Of a DNA stretch of 64,000 bases, positions 16,706-26,229 are shown in pieces (position 1 is the first letter of the stretch; each line of letters begins with the position of its first letter). The stretch comes from Aquificaceae bacterium (lineage in GTDB: Bacteria; Aquificota; Aquificia; Aquificales; Aquificaceae): the NCBI GenBank assembly GCA_027079305.1, contig JALWVU010000075.1, forward strand, positions 1 to 64,000, given 5' to 3'. A model generated the notes under the pieces. The model worked only from the letters and a program-made list of their open reading frames with translations. It made no database searches and was not told the DNA's origin. The position numbers were made by a program, and so were the translations under genes.

Positions 16706-17478
16706 AGCTCGAGGATCCCCACAACGGGAGCGTGATCGGAGGGCTTGGGCTTTCTCCTCTTTCTGGGCCACAGATCCACAAACACATCCCTGAGCTTATC
16801 CTTTAAAGGCTCGGTTACGAAAATGTAGTCTATCCTCATGCCCTTGTCCTTCCAGATCATACCCCCTATGTAGTCCCACCAGGTGAACTGGACCTTATCG
16901 GGATACAGGTATCTGAAGGCGTCCGTAAAGCCCCACCCTATTATCCTCTCCAGGGCTTCCCTTTCCTCCCTCATCGTCCCTACGGTGTCTCTCAGAAGCT
17001 CCGGATCGAATACATCCCTGTCCTCTCTCGCCACGTTGAAGTCCCCGACCATACATACGGGTTCCTTCGGGGAGAAGTTCTCCTTCAGAAACTGAAGGAG
17101 TCTGTCGTAGAACTCGAGCTTGTAGTGGAACTTCTCAGTTCCCCTCAGATCCCCGTGGGGAGCGTATACGTTCACAAACCAGATGCCCTTTATCCTCGCG
17201 GTTATTATCCTCTTCTGCTGGTCGAAGAAGTCGTCCCCAAAACCCTTCCTCACCTCCTCCATGGGAATTTTGGAGCATATACACACGCCGTTGTAAGCCT
17301 TCTGGGAGAAGACCTCGCATCTGTAGCCTATATTACTAAAATCCTCAAAGGGAAAGTTCTTCTCCTCCTGCTTCAGCTCCTGAAGGCATAGGATGTCCAC
17401 GGGCTGTCTCTCGAGCCACTGGAAGAGGAGCTCTTTTCTCGCCTTTATGGAATTTACGTTGTAGGTGGCGACCTTCAT
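16702..17478 (-). CDS. xth: Exodeoxyribonuclease III
   Basis: A 258-aa AP endonuclease/3'-exonuclease of base-excision repair. Motifs are YNVNSIKARKE, LQELKQEE with the metal Glu, YNGVCICSK, VNVYAPHGDLRGTEKF, VGDFNVAREDRD, FTWWDY and SDHAPVVG with the catalytic His. The ATG is only 11 nt past the tRNA-Leu 3' end, with AAAGGAAAC as Shine-Dalgarno. The mRNA probably starts at the tRNA promoter and is released by tRNA processing, an uncommon arrangement. Confidence 0.95.
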   Translation of the reverse strand: MKVATYNVNSIKARKELLFQWLERQPVDILCLQELKQEEKNFPFEDFSNIGYRCEVFSQKAYNGVCICSKIPMEEVRKGFGDDFFDQQKRIITARIKGIWFVNVYAPHGDLRGTEKFHYKLEFYDRLLQFLKENFSPKEPVCMVGDFNVAREDRDVFDPELLRDTVGTMREEREALERIIGWGFTDAFRYLYPDKVQFTWWDYIGGMIWKDKGMRIDYIFVTEPLKDKLRDVFVDLWPRKRRKPKPSDHAPVVGILEL

Positions 17479-17489
17479 GTTTCCTTTTA

Positions 17490-17573
17490 TGCCGGAGGCG
17501 GGAGTCGAACCCGCACGCCCTTGCGGGCAGAGGATTTTGAATCCCCCGCGTCTGCCAGTTCCGCCACTCCGGC
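17490..17573 (-). tRNA. tRNA-Leu (anticodon CAA)
   Basis: Class II tRNA on the minus strand: acceptor GCCGGAG/CTCCGGC, anticodon arm GGGGATTCAAAATCCTC, variable arm TGCCCGCAAGGGCG, T loop GGTTCGACTCC, discriminator A. CCA is not encoded (TAA follows), unlike the Ser and Val tRNAs in this window. Confidence 0.96.
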
Positions 17574-17583
17574 TCGGATCTTA

Positions 17584-17589
17584 ATTATA
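17584..17589 (-). promoter_or_regulatory. -10 box of tRNA-Leu (and probably xth)
   Basis: TATAAT on the minus strand, 10 nt before the tRNA 5' end. No clear -35 box was found at the usual distance. Confidence 0.5.
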
Positions 17590-17666
17590 AATTAGCAACT
17601 TGTTCCACAGGACCTCATAAGTAAATTCATATATTCTGATGAGGCGATCTTGTCAGAAAATAAAAC

Positions 17667-17695
17667 TTACATTCAGTCTCAATTTTCTTTATAAT
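17667..17695 (+). promoter_or_regulatory. Sigma-70-type promoter of the FMN-binding gene
   Basis: TTACAT, a 17-bp spacer and TATAAT, with the start ATG only 9 nt behind the -10 box and no Shine-Dalgarno between. This is one of the clearest leaderless-type promoters in the window. Confidence 0.6.
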
Positions 17696-17704
17696 GTTTC
17701 TATC

Positions 17705-18241
17705 ATGAGAGTGATTCTCGCCTCCCTCCTGCTGGCCCTAGGAATATTCTCCTTCTCCGAGGAGAGGGACTTCACAACCCCCGAAAAGGTTCTGGGAAAG
17801 CTCTACCCCGGAGCGGAGGTGGAGGTAAAGAACATAGTTCTCACAAAGGAGCAGCAGAAGAAGATAGAAAAGCTGGCGAGGGCGAGGATCCCCTCGAGGC
17901 TGGTGTCCCTATACCTCGTGAAGAAAGGTGGGAAAGTCCTCGCCTACGGCTACGTGGACACCCACGTGGTCAGGACCCACACCGAGAGCGTCCTCTTTGT
18001 GATAAGCCCTCAGGGAAGGATAGAGCTTGTGGAGGTTCTGTCCTTCAACGAGCCCTTGGAATACATGGCTGACGAGAACTGGCTGGCCCTTTTCAAGGGG
18101 AAAAGTCTTGACGAGGGCGCCTCCAAGCTCAGGAGGCAGATACCCAACATGACCGGAGCCACGCTCACCGCGAGGGTTATCAAGAAGGCGGCGAGCAGAG
18201 CCCTTGCCATCTGGAAGGTCCTCTTCGGAGGTGGGAGGTGA
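17705..18241 (+). CDS. Secreted FMN-binding domain protein
   Basis: A 178-aa protein with a signal peptide (about residues 1-18, ending near FSFSEE) and an FMN_bind domain. The motif MTGATLTA near residue 152 matches the site where ApbE-type transferases attach FMN covalently to Thr in RnfG, NqrC and NosR relatives. It is thus probably a periplasmic flavoprotein passing electrons to or from a membrane partner. The stop codon overlaps the GTG start of the following membrane-protein gene, so the two are co-translated and likely work together. Confidence 0.75.
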   Translation: MRVILASLLLALGIFSFSEERDFTTPEKVLGKLYPGAEVEVKNIVLTKEQQKKIEKLARARIPSRLVSLYLVKKGGKVLAYGYVDTHVVRTHTESVLFVISPQGRIELVEVLSFNEPLEYMADENWLALFKGKSLDEGASKLRRQIPNMTGATLTARVIKKAASRALAIWKVLFGGGR

Positions 18242-19185
18242 GGTTCTTTATCTCTTCCAACATAAAGAACAACAGGCCCCTCTACTTCACGGTGGTGGTA
18301 TTTCTGCTGTCCGCTCTCCTTTACTGGATAATAAACTGGTTCTTCTACCACACCAAGTTCGGTATAAGCTACGAGAGGATGTTCAGATACTTCTTCACAG
18401 ATCCGGAGTTCCCCGAAAGACTTCCCCTGGGTCAGCTCCTTGAGGACCTTCACATCCAGTTCTTCCTATACATAATCTTTCTGGTGGTTCTCGCCTCCCT
18501 CTTCCTCCACAAGTGCGTCAGGGACACCTTCAAGTACTCCCTCGTGGGCCTCTCCTTCCTCTCAGCCTTCGGAGACACAGCCTCAAGCCTTCTGGTCTAC
18601 TTCCTGGGGCCGGCCTTTATACACTTGAAGATCTTCATGTTTTTCCTCTTCCAGACCTCCACGGGTTTTATGCTCCTGCTCACCTTGAAGCTCTACCTGA
18701 CGAAGGAGAGGGAGGAGCCCCCCGAGAGGTCACTACTCTACTTGATCGTCCTCGTGTTCGCCATCTCCACTATCCTCTTCGCCCTCCTTAACCTCTTCCT
18801 GTTCGTCAGCAAGATGGGGATAACTCCCCAGAGCGTGGCGGGCTACTACGCGGGGGATCCGGAGAGGTTCATCAGGCCAAAGAGCTTAGAGGGAATGCTG
18901 GAGGTTATAAGCCCTCACACGGTAGGGATGGGCGTATACCTCTTTGCCCTCGTTCACTTTGCTTTCTTCACCAATCTGAAAAGGAAGGTCTTCCTGAGCC
19001 TTATAACTCTCTCCTCCGCCCTCGTGGACAACTTCTCCCCCCTGCTCATAAGGTTTTTAAGTCCCGAGTTCTCCTACCTGAAGCTCCTTTCCTTCCTGAC
19101 ACTCACCTTCTCCATGTTCTTTATCTCGGGTGCTGTAATAGTCTCCATACTCAGGCACAGGGCAAAGACGATCCTCTACATCTGA
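18238..19185 (+). CDS. Membrane protein with two tandem four-helix repeats
   Basis: A 315-aa protein of unrecognised family starting at a GTG that overlaps the FMN-binding gene. It has about eight membrane helices arranged as an internal duplication. Residues 15-155 and 168-305 share the order helix, FGI/MGI, a Tyr-Tyr/Phe-x-x-Asp-Pro-Glu loop, LLEDLH or MLEVISPH, helix ending in His, and a FLGPAFIHLKI / FLSPEFSYLKL segment. His72/His91 and His227/His240 occur at matching places and could be heme ligands (inference). It is likely the membrane partner of the secreted flavoprotein. The 3' end overlaps argH by 10 nt. Confidence 0.6.
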   Translation: MRFFISSNIKNNRPLYFTVVVFLLSALLYWIINWFFYHTKFGISYERMFRYFFTDPEFPERLPLGQLLEDLHIQFFLYIIFLVVLASLFLHKCVRDTFKYSLVGLSFLSAFGDTASSLLVYFLGPAFIHLKIFMFFLFQTSTGFMLLLTLKLYLTKEREEPPERSLLYLIVLVFAISTILFALLNLFLFVSKMGITPQSVAGYYAGDPERFIRPKSLEGMLEVISPHTVGMGVYLFALVHFAFFTNLKRKVFLSLITLSSALVDNFSPLLIRFLSPEFSYLKLLSFLTLTFSMFFISGAVIVSILRHRAKTILYI

Positions 19186-20558
19186 GAGAGGCCCTCCTCC
19201 CTCTTTGCTACCTCGAGCATCCTGAAAACCTCCTCCTTCGAGGTTCCCCCGTAAGTTTTCCTCCTGTCCGCTACAACTTCAGGTTTGAAGAGCTCGAACA
19301 CATCCTCCTCGAAAAGCTCGGAGAAGCTCTTTAGCTCCTGAAGTGTGATTTCTTCCAGCCTCTTGCCCTTCTCTATCAGGTAGCCCACTATGCTCCCCGT
19401 CACGTGGTGAGCCTTTCTGAAGGGGACTCCCTTCTGAACCAGATAATTGGCCACATCCGTTATGAGGACGAAGTTTCCGGCGTTCGAGACCATCCTCTGC
19501 TCCCTGACCTTGAGGCCCTCTAAGATCTTCCTCATGCCGATGAGGGAACCCTTCAAAGTTCTCACGCTGTCGAAGAGGGGTTCCTTGTCCTCCTGGAGGT
19601 CCCTGTTGTAGGCGGTGGGAAGGCCCTTGAGGGTGGTCAGGATCGAGATCAGGTTCCCGTAGAGCCTGCCCGTTTTTCCCCTTATGAGCTCCAAAAGGTC
19701 AGGGTTCTTCTTCTGGGGCATTATGGAGCTCCCCGTGCAGAGCTTGTCGGGAAGATCCACGTAGCCGAACTCCTCCGAGGCCCAGATTATGAGATCCTCA
19801 GACAGCCTGGAGAGGTGCATCCCCGTGAGGGCACAGGCGAAGAGGAACTCCGCTATGAAGTCCCTGTCCGCGGTAGCGTAGACGGAGTTCCTTACGAGCT
19901 TGTTAAAGCCCAGAAGCTCCGCTGTGTGGTGCCTGTCAAGGGGGAAGTCCACGCCCGCAACCGCACCGCTCCCGAGGGTAAGCTCGTCCACCCTCCTGTA
20001 GCAGTCGAGAAACCTTTCAGTATCTTTCAAAAACGCTTCCCTGAAGGAGAGGAAGTAGTGGGCAAGTCTGATGGGCTGGGCCCTCTGGAGGTGGGTGTAG
20101 GCTGGAAGGACAACGTCTACCGTGTTCTGGGCAAGCCTCACGAGGGACTTCCTCAGTTCTTTGAGGAGGTGGATCAGGCTCCCTATCTCCCTCTTCAGGT
20201 AGAGCCTCTCGTCCGTGGTGATCTGGTCGTTCCTCGACCTTCCCGTGTGGAGCTTTCCCCCCAGGTCCCCGAGCCTTTTTATAAGCTCCGCCTCTATGTT
20301 CATGTGAACGTCCTCGAGGGATCTCCTCCACTCGAACCTCCCCCCCTCTATGTCCTTCCTTATCCCCTCGAGGGCCTCGATTATCCTCTGGGCCTCTTCC
20401 TCCGTCAGAACTCCCGCCTTCTGGAGGGTTTTAACGTGGGCTATGTCCTGCTCGATGTCTTCAAGGGCCAGCTCTCTGTCGAAGCTGATCGATTCGGTGA
20501 ACTCCTCCACGAACTCGTCCGTCTCCTCTGAGAACCTTCCAGACCAGGGCTTTTCCAT
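19176..20558 (-). CDS. argH: Argininosuccinate lyase
   Basis: A 460-aa enzyme of the aspartase/fumarase superfamily, last step of arginine synthesis. GRSRNDQITTDERL, TYLQ-like AYTHLQRAQPIRLAHY and the catalytic loop GSSIMPQKKNPD are clear. TATAAT lies 8 nt before the ATG without a Shine-Dalgarno, which predicts a leaderless mRNA. The start codon is 24 bp from that of the divergent MEMO gene, and their -10 boxes overlap. No other arginine gene is near. Confidence 0.96.
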   Translation of the reverse strand: MEKPWSGRFSEETDEFVEEFTESISFDRELALEDIEQDIAHVKTLQKAGVLTEEEAQRIIEALEGIRKDIEGGRFEWRRSLEDVHMNIEAELIKRLGDLGGKLHTGRSRNDQITTDERLYLKREIGSLIHLLKELRKSLVRLAQNTVDVVLPAYTHLQRAQPIRLAHYFLSFREAFLKDTERFLDCYRRVDELTLGSGAVAGVDFPLDRHHTAELLGFNKLVRNSVYATADRDFIAEFLFACALTGMHLSRLSEDLIIWASEEFGYVDLPDKLCTGSSIMPQKKNPDLLELIRGKTGRLYGNLISILTTLKGLPTAYNRDLQEDKEPLFDSVRTLKGSLIGMRKILEGLKVREQRMVSNAGNFVLITDVANYLVQKGVPFRKAHHVTGSIVGYLIEKGKRLEEITLQELKSFSELFEEDVFELFKPEVVADRRKTYGGTSKEEVFRMLEVAKREEGLSQM

Positions 20559-20566
20559 AAGAGGAA

Positions 20567-20574
20567 ATTATATT
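20567..20574. promoter_or_regulatory. Overlapping divergent -10 boxes (argH / MEMO gene)
   Basis: The minus strand reads TATAAT at 20572-20567, 8 nt before the argH ATG. The plus strand reads TATATT at 20569-20574, 8 nt before the MEMO-family ATG. Both genes lack a Shine-Dalgarno. Confidence 0.55.
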
Positions 20575-20582
20575 TAATAACC

Positions 20583-21383
20583 ATGAAGAGGAAGCCTGCG
20601 GTAGCGGGGACCTTCTACCCGGCGGAAAGGGAAGAGCTCAGCAGACTCATGGATCTTCTCTGTGGGAGTGAATCTGGGGAGAAGCTCAGAGCCAAAGCGG
20701 TTCTCGTTCCCCATGCGGGACTCATATACTCGGGCAGAACCGCCTGCGCGGTTTATAAAAGGGTATATATCCCGGAACGGATAGTTCTTCTGGGTCCCAA
20801 CCACACGGGTATGGGAGCGGACATATCAGTTTACCCTGGAGAAGCGTGGGAATCACCTTATGGAGACGTTCCCATAGATACAGAGCTTAGAAACGAAATC
20901 CTCGAGTATCCTTGGGCAAGGGCGGACGAGAGCGCCCACCTTTACGAACACTCCCTCGAGGTCCAGATCCCTTTCCTATTCAGGTATGCGAGAGGATCCT
21001 TCAAGATACTTCCGATAGTTCTGGGCTTCCTCGATTACGACAGGGCGAGAGACCTGGGCAGGTTCTTAGGTGAACTACTGAAGGGCAGGGAGGCCCTTAT
21101 AGTGATAAGTTCTGATATGTCCCATTACATACCCGCGGAAGAAGCAAAGAGAAAAGATGAGATCCTCATATCCGCCATGGAAAGGCTCCAGACTGACGAG
21201 CTTTACCTGAAGAGAGTTCAGTACAACATAACCATGTGTGGTTTTATCCCTGCGGTAGTCGGTATAGAAGCATCAAAGGTTCTCGGGGCGAGGCAGGGAG
21301 TTTTAATAGACTACACCAACTCGGGGGAGGTTACCGGGGACTACGATAGGGTGGTGGCCTACGCGGGCATGGTCTTTCTTTGA
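20583..21383 (+). CDS. MEMO1 / AmmeMemoRadiSam system protein B family
   Basis: A 266-aa cytoplasmic protein of the MEMO family, which shares its fold with class III extradiol dioxygenases. AGTFYPAEREEL at the start, VPHAGLIYSGRTA, LLGPNHTG, EHSLEVQIPFL, SSDMSHYIP and the Cys in NITMCGF are the conserved metal-site and fold motifs. In bacteria the gene is often linked to AMMECR1 and a radical SAM gene, but neither is nearby. The true substrate is unknown. Confidence 0.85.
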   Translation: MKRKPAVAGTFYPAEREELSRLMDLLCGSESGEKLRAKAVLVPHAGLIYSGRTACAVYKRVYIPERIVLLGPNHTGMGADISVYPGEAWESPYGDVPIDTELRNEILEYPWARADESAHLYEHSLEVQIPFLFRYARGSFKILPIVLGFLDYDRARDLGRFLGELLKGREALIVISSDMSHYIPAEEAKRKDEILISAMERLQTDELYLKRVQYNITMCGFIPAVVGIEASKVLGARQGVLIDYTNSGEVTGDYDRVVAYAGMVFL

Positions 21384-21708
21384 TCTGTAAAATTCAAATA
21401 TTAAAAATCTTGAAGATAAAGACTCGAGTTAAGGTAAAGGAGTTTGGAATGGAAGCGGTGGTGCCTGGTGAGGACAGTTGGCGGATTGTAGTTAGGAATC
21501 CATACAGGTTATGGGCGAGGGAGAATTACTGAAAGAGGAGGAAGATTTATAAGAATGGGGGGAATATAGAAGAATAGTGAAGAACACAATGGGGAAGAGA
21601 GATTGAACTAAGGATTTGCGTATTACAAGATCTATTATTGAAGTTTCTCCCGACAGGCTCTTAAACTATTGTCCTGCACTTTAAAATAACTTATAATTTT
21701 CAAAGGTA
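21384..21708. other. 325-bp spacer with possible transposase debris and the tRNA-Val promoter
   Basis: No intact gene fits here. On the plus strand one frame reads KVKEFGMEAVVPGEDSW, then RIVVRNPYRLWARENY and a stop near 21530. A shifted frame continues with ERGGRFIRM, and another with GEYRRIVKNTMGKRD ending near 21605. The basic, Tyr- and Arg-rich composition and the frame changes resemble a decayed IS transposase tail, but I cannot assign a family. The last 40 bp contain the tRNA-Val promoter. The spacer lies exactly at the edge of the polysaccharide region. Confidence 0.35.
21669..21697 (+). promoter_or_regulatory. Sigma-70-type promoter of tRNA-Val
   Basis: TTGTCC, a 17-bp spacer and TATAAT, 11 nt upstream of the tRNA 5' end. 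Confidence 0.6.
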
Positions 21709-23816
<2,108 letters not shown>

Positions 23817-23820
<4 letters not shown>

Positions 23821-24683
23821 AAGTCTTCAACATTTATACACTCTATGAACTTCTTCAGGCCTTCAACCCAGGGTCCGAGATCAATGCCCTTCTTTGTCCC
23901 AAGCACACTCCACAAAGGTCTCCTTGCTTTCGTCCTAAATTCTTTATGACTTACTGGCTCAATAAAAGCTTCTATATTTGCCAGTTCAAGAATCTTTTTG
24001 GCAAATTCGTACCAGCTACAGTATCCAGTATGAGTTATATGATAAATCCCGTAAGGATGTTCTTCTAAAACCAGCCTCCATATACCTTGCGCCAGGTCGT
24101 AGGTGTGGGTGGGAACCATGTATATGTCATCGACAACTTTAAGTTTCTCTCCCGCCTTTGCCTTCCTCAGGATAGTGTAGGGGAAGTTTCCTCCTTTCCC
24201 CGAGGCTCCAGCGACCCCGTATAAGCTTGAGGATCTGACTATGTAGTATTTCTCAAGATAGTTTTTCACTACATTTTCACCGGCAAGCTTGGAGATCCCA
24301 TAGATATTTATCGGATTCGGTATATCATCCTCGTAGTATGGTTCCTTTTTTGAAAGTTTCCCTCCGTCAAATACATAGTCGGTGGAGATGTGGACTAAAA
24401 CAGAACCTGCTTTTTCGCAAGCTTCCACAAGATTCTTCACTCCCACCGCGTTAACCACAAAGGCTTTTTGAGGTTCATCCTCACACAGATCCGTCTTGTG
24501 AAAAGCTGCCGTATTTATAACTATGTCGAACTTCTCCTCTCCTGCGAGAAAGTCAAAAACATCCTCCCTGTCAGTTATATCGAAGTCCGCGTGAGTAAAA
24601 GTGGTAAGCTCTACCTTCGAGGGAGATGTTCTAATAAGGTCTTGCCCAAGCTGACCCCTGCTACCTATAATAGCAAACTTCAT
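23817..24683 (-). CDS. rmlD: dTDP-4-dehydrorhamnose reductase
   Basis: A 288-aa reductase of the SDR superfamily making dTDP-L-rhamnose. It shows GSRGQLGQDL at the NADPH site, NTAAFHKTDLCEDE, STDYVFDG and YGISKLAGE with the Tyr-Lys pair. The C-terminal SVLGTKKG region is normal. It is joined by 4-nt overlaps on both sides, between the second epimerase-like gene and the WecA-like gene. Confidence 0.9.
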
Positions 24684-25666
24684 ATCATCACTCCTTCCTT
24701 GAGGAGGTTTTTATACCACTCAACCGTGATGGTTTGGGGATCATCAGGGTTGACCTTTCCAGACTCTAAGGCCTCCCATATCTCCACAGCTCCTTTCTCC
24801 GCGTCGTATTCTGGTTCGAACCCAAGCTCCTCCTTTATCTTTTTAAAGCTTACTCTGTAGCTTCTATGATCAGGAAGTCCGTACCACTCATACTCGAAAG
24901 GAATACCTATGGCTTCCGCTACCCTTCTGGCGAGATCAAATATCTGGTAGTTCTGCTCGTCTGAGCCAACGTTAAAGATTTCCTTGTTAACCTTTTCCCT
25001 TGGTGCTTTAAGAGCCATAATCATAGCTTTTGAGGTATCCCTTACATGAACAAAAGGCCTCCATTGGGTTCCGTCTCTAAGTATGGGTATCTTCCCGTTT
25101 TTGAAGAAGCCTCTTACCATACCGTTTATGGCAAGATCGAACCTCATCCTCGGAGAGAGTCCGTAAACGGTAGCCTGACGGAGTATTATCACCGTAAAGC
25201 GTCCATCCGCAAGATTCAGAATATCTTTCTCCGCTTTAAGGTTGGCTTTTGCATAGGTTGTCAAAGGGTTGGTCTTAGAGGTTTCATCTACTACCTCATC
25301 CTGAAAGCCGTAAACACTACAAGAAGAAGGCAGTATGTATCTTTTTACGTTCATCAGCTTCGAAAGGGTTGCCACTCTGAACCTTCCAAGGTAGTTGATG
25401 GACCACGTCTTAACTGGATCGAGCTCTCCCGCCGGATCGTTTGAGAGAGCAGCAAGGTCTATTACAGCGTCCACATCCTTGAGGATTTCCTTCTCAAAAA
25501 ACCTTATATCCTCCTCCAGTATATCAAGCTTGCCGTTGGGAGGAGGTAACTTGTCCTTCCCAAAGAAAAACCTATCCAAGGCGAGGACATTGTAGCCTCT
25601 TTCGAGAAGCATTGGGACGAGAACACTTCCTATATACCCGCCCGCTCCTGTAACTAAAATTCTCAT
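24680..25666 (-). CDS. NAD-dependent nucleotide-sugar epimerase/dehydratase-like protein
   Basis: A 328-aa extended SDR with VTGAGGYIGSVLVP, DLAALSNDP and SSCSVYGFQD. The catalytic segment reads TTYAKANLKAE: the position four residues after Tyr, normally Lys, is Asn. WRPFVHVRDTSKA and FNVGSDEQNYQ complete the sugar-nucleotide site. It probably acts on an activated sugar in this pathway, but the changed active site makes the reaction uncertain. It might fill the place of the missing rmlB. Four-nt overlaps join it to rmlC and rmlD. Confidence 0.75.
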   Translation of the reverse strand: MRILVTGAGGYIGSVLVPMLLERGYNVLALDRFFFGKDKLPPPNGKLDILEEDIRFFEKEILKDVDAVIDLAALSNDPAGELDPVKTWSINYLGRFRVATLSKLMNVKRYILPSSCSVYGFQDEVVDETSKTNPLTTYAKANLKAEKDILNLADGRFTVIILRQATVYGLSPRMRFDLAINGMVRGFFKNGKIPILRDGTQWRPFVHVRDTSKAMIMALKAPREKVNKEIFNVGSDEQNYQIFDLARRVAEAIGIPFEYEWYGLPDHRSYRVSFKKIKEELGFEPEYDAEKGAVEIWEALESGKVNPDDPQTITVEWYKNLLKEGVMI

Positions 25667-26229
25667 ACATCACCTCCGTAAATAAAGTTGTTCTCTGCCT
25701 CTTTTAGTCTCGGGAGCTTTCTATCCTTATCCGAAAGGATAGGGTCTTTCACAGGCCAGTCTATTGCCAGATCAGGATCGTTCCAGATAATACCTCTATC
25801 CAACTCAGGGGCATATTCTTTAGTTACCTTGTAAACCACTTCAGTTCCATCCTCAAGGGCCACAAATCCATGGGCAAAGCCCGGTGGAACCCATAGCATA
25901 AGTTTGTTTTCTTCTGAAAGCTCTACAGCCACCCACTTCCCGAACCAGGGAGAACCTTTCCTTATATCCACTGCCACATCCCATATCCTTCCTCTCACAC
26001 ACCTGACGAGCTTCCCTTGCTCCATGGGCATGAGCTGATAATGAAGTCCCCTAAGAACTCCTTTTTGCGATTTAGAGTGGTTGTCCTGAACAAAATCGTA
26101 GCTTATGCCGTTTTTCTTGAACTCTGAAGCTTTGTATGTCTCCATGAAGAATCCCCTCTCGTCCCCGAAGACCTTGGGCTCCACCAGTATTACATCCGGA
26201 ATCTCAAGACGTCTAAAGCTAAAGGGCAT
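25663..26229 (-). CDS. rmlC: dTDP-4-dehydrorhamnose 3,5-epimerase
   Basis: A 188-aa cupin epimerase. GDERGFFMETY, the catalytic His in VLRGLHYQ, RGRIWDVAVDIRKGSPWFG, PPGFAHGFVAL and the Tyr/Lys in VVYKVT match RmlC. It overlaps the FAD oxidoreductase gene by 11 nt upstream and the SDR gene by 4 nt downstream. Confidence 0.94.
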   Translation of the reverse strand: MPFSFRRLEIPDVILVEPKVFGDERGFFMETYKASEFKKNGISYDFVQDNHSKSQKGVLRGLHYQLMPMEQGKLVRCVRGRIWDVAVDIRKGSPWFGKWVAVELSEENKLMLWVPPGFAHGFVALEDGTEVVYKVTKEYAPELDRGIIWNDPDLAIDWPVKDPILSDKDRKLPRLKEAENNFIYGGDV

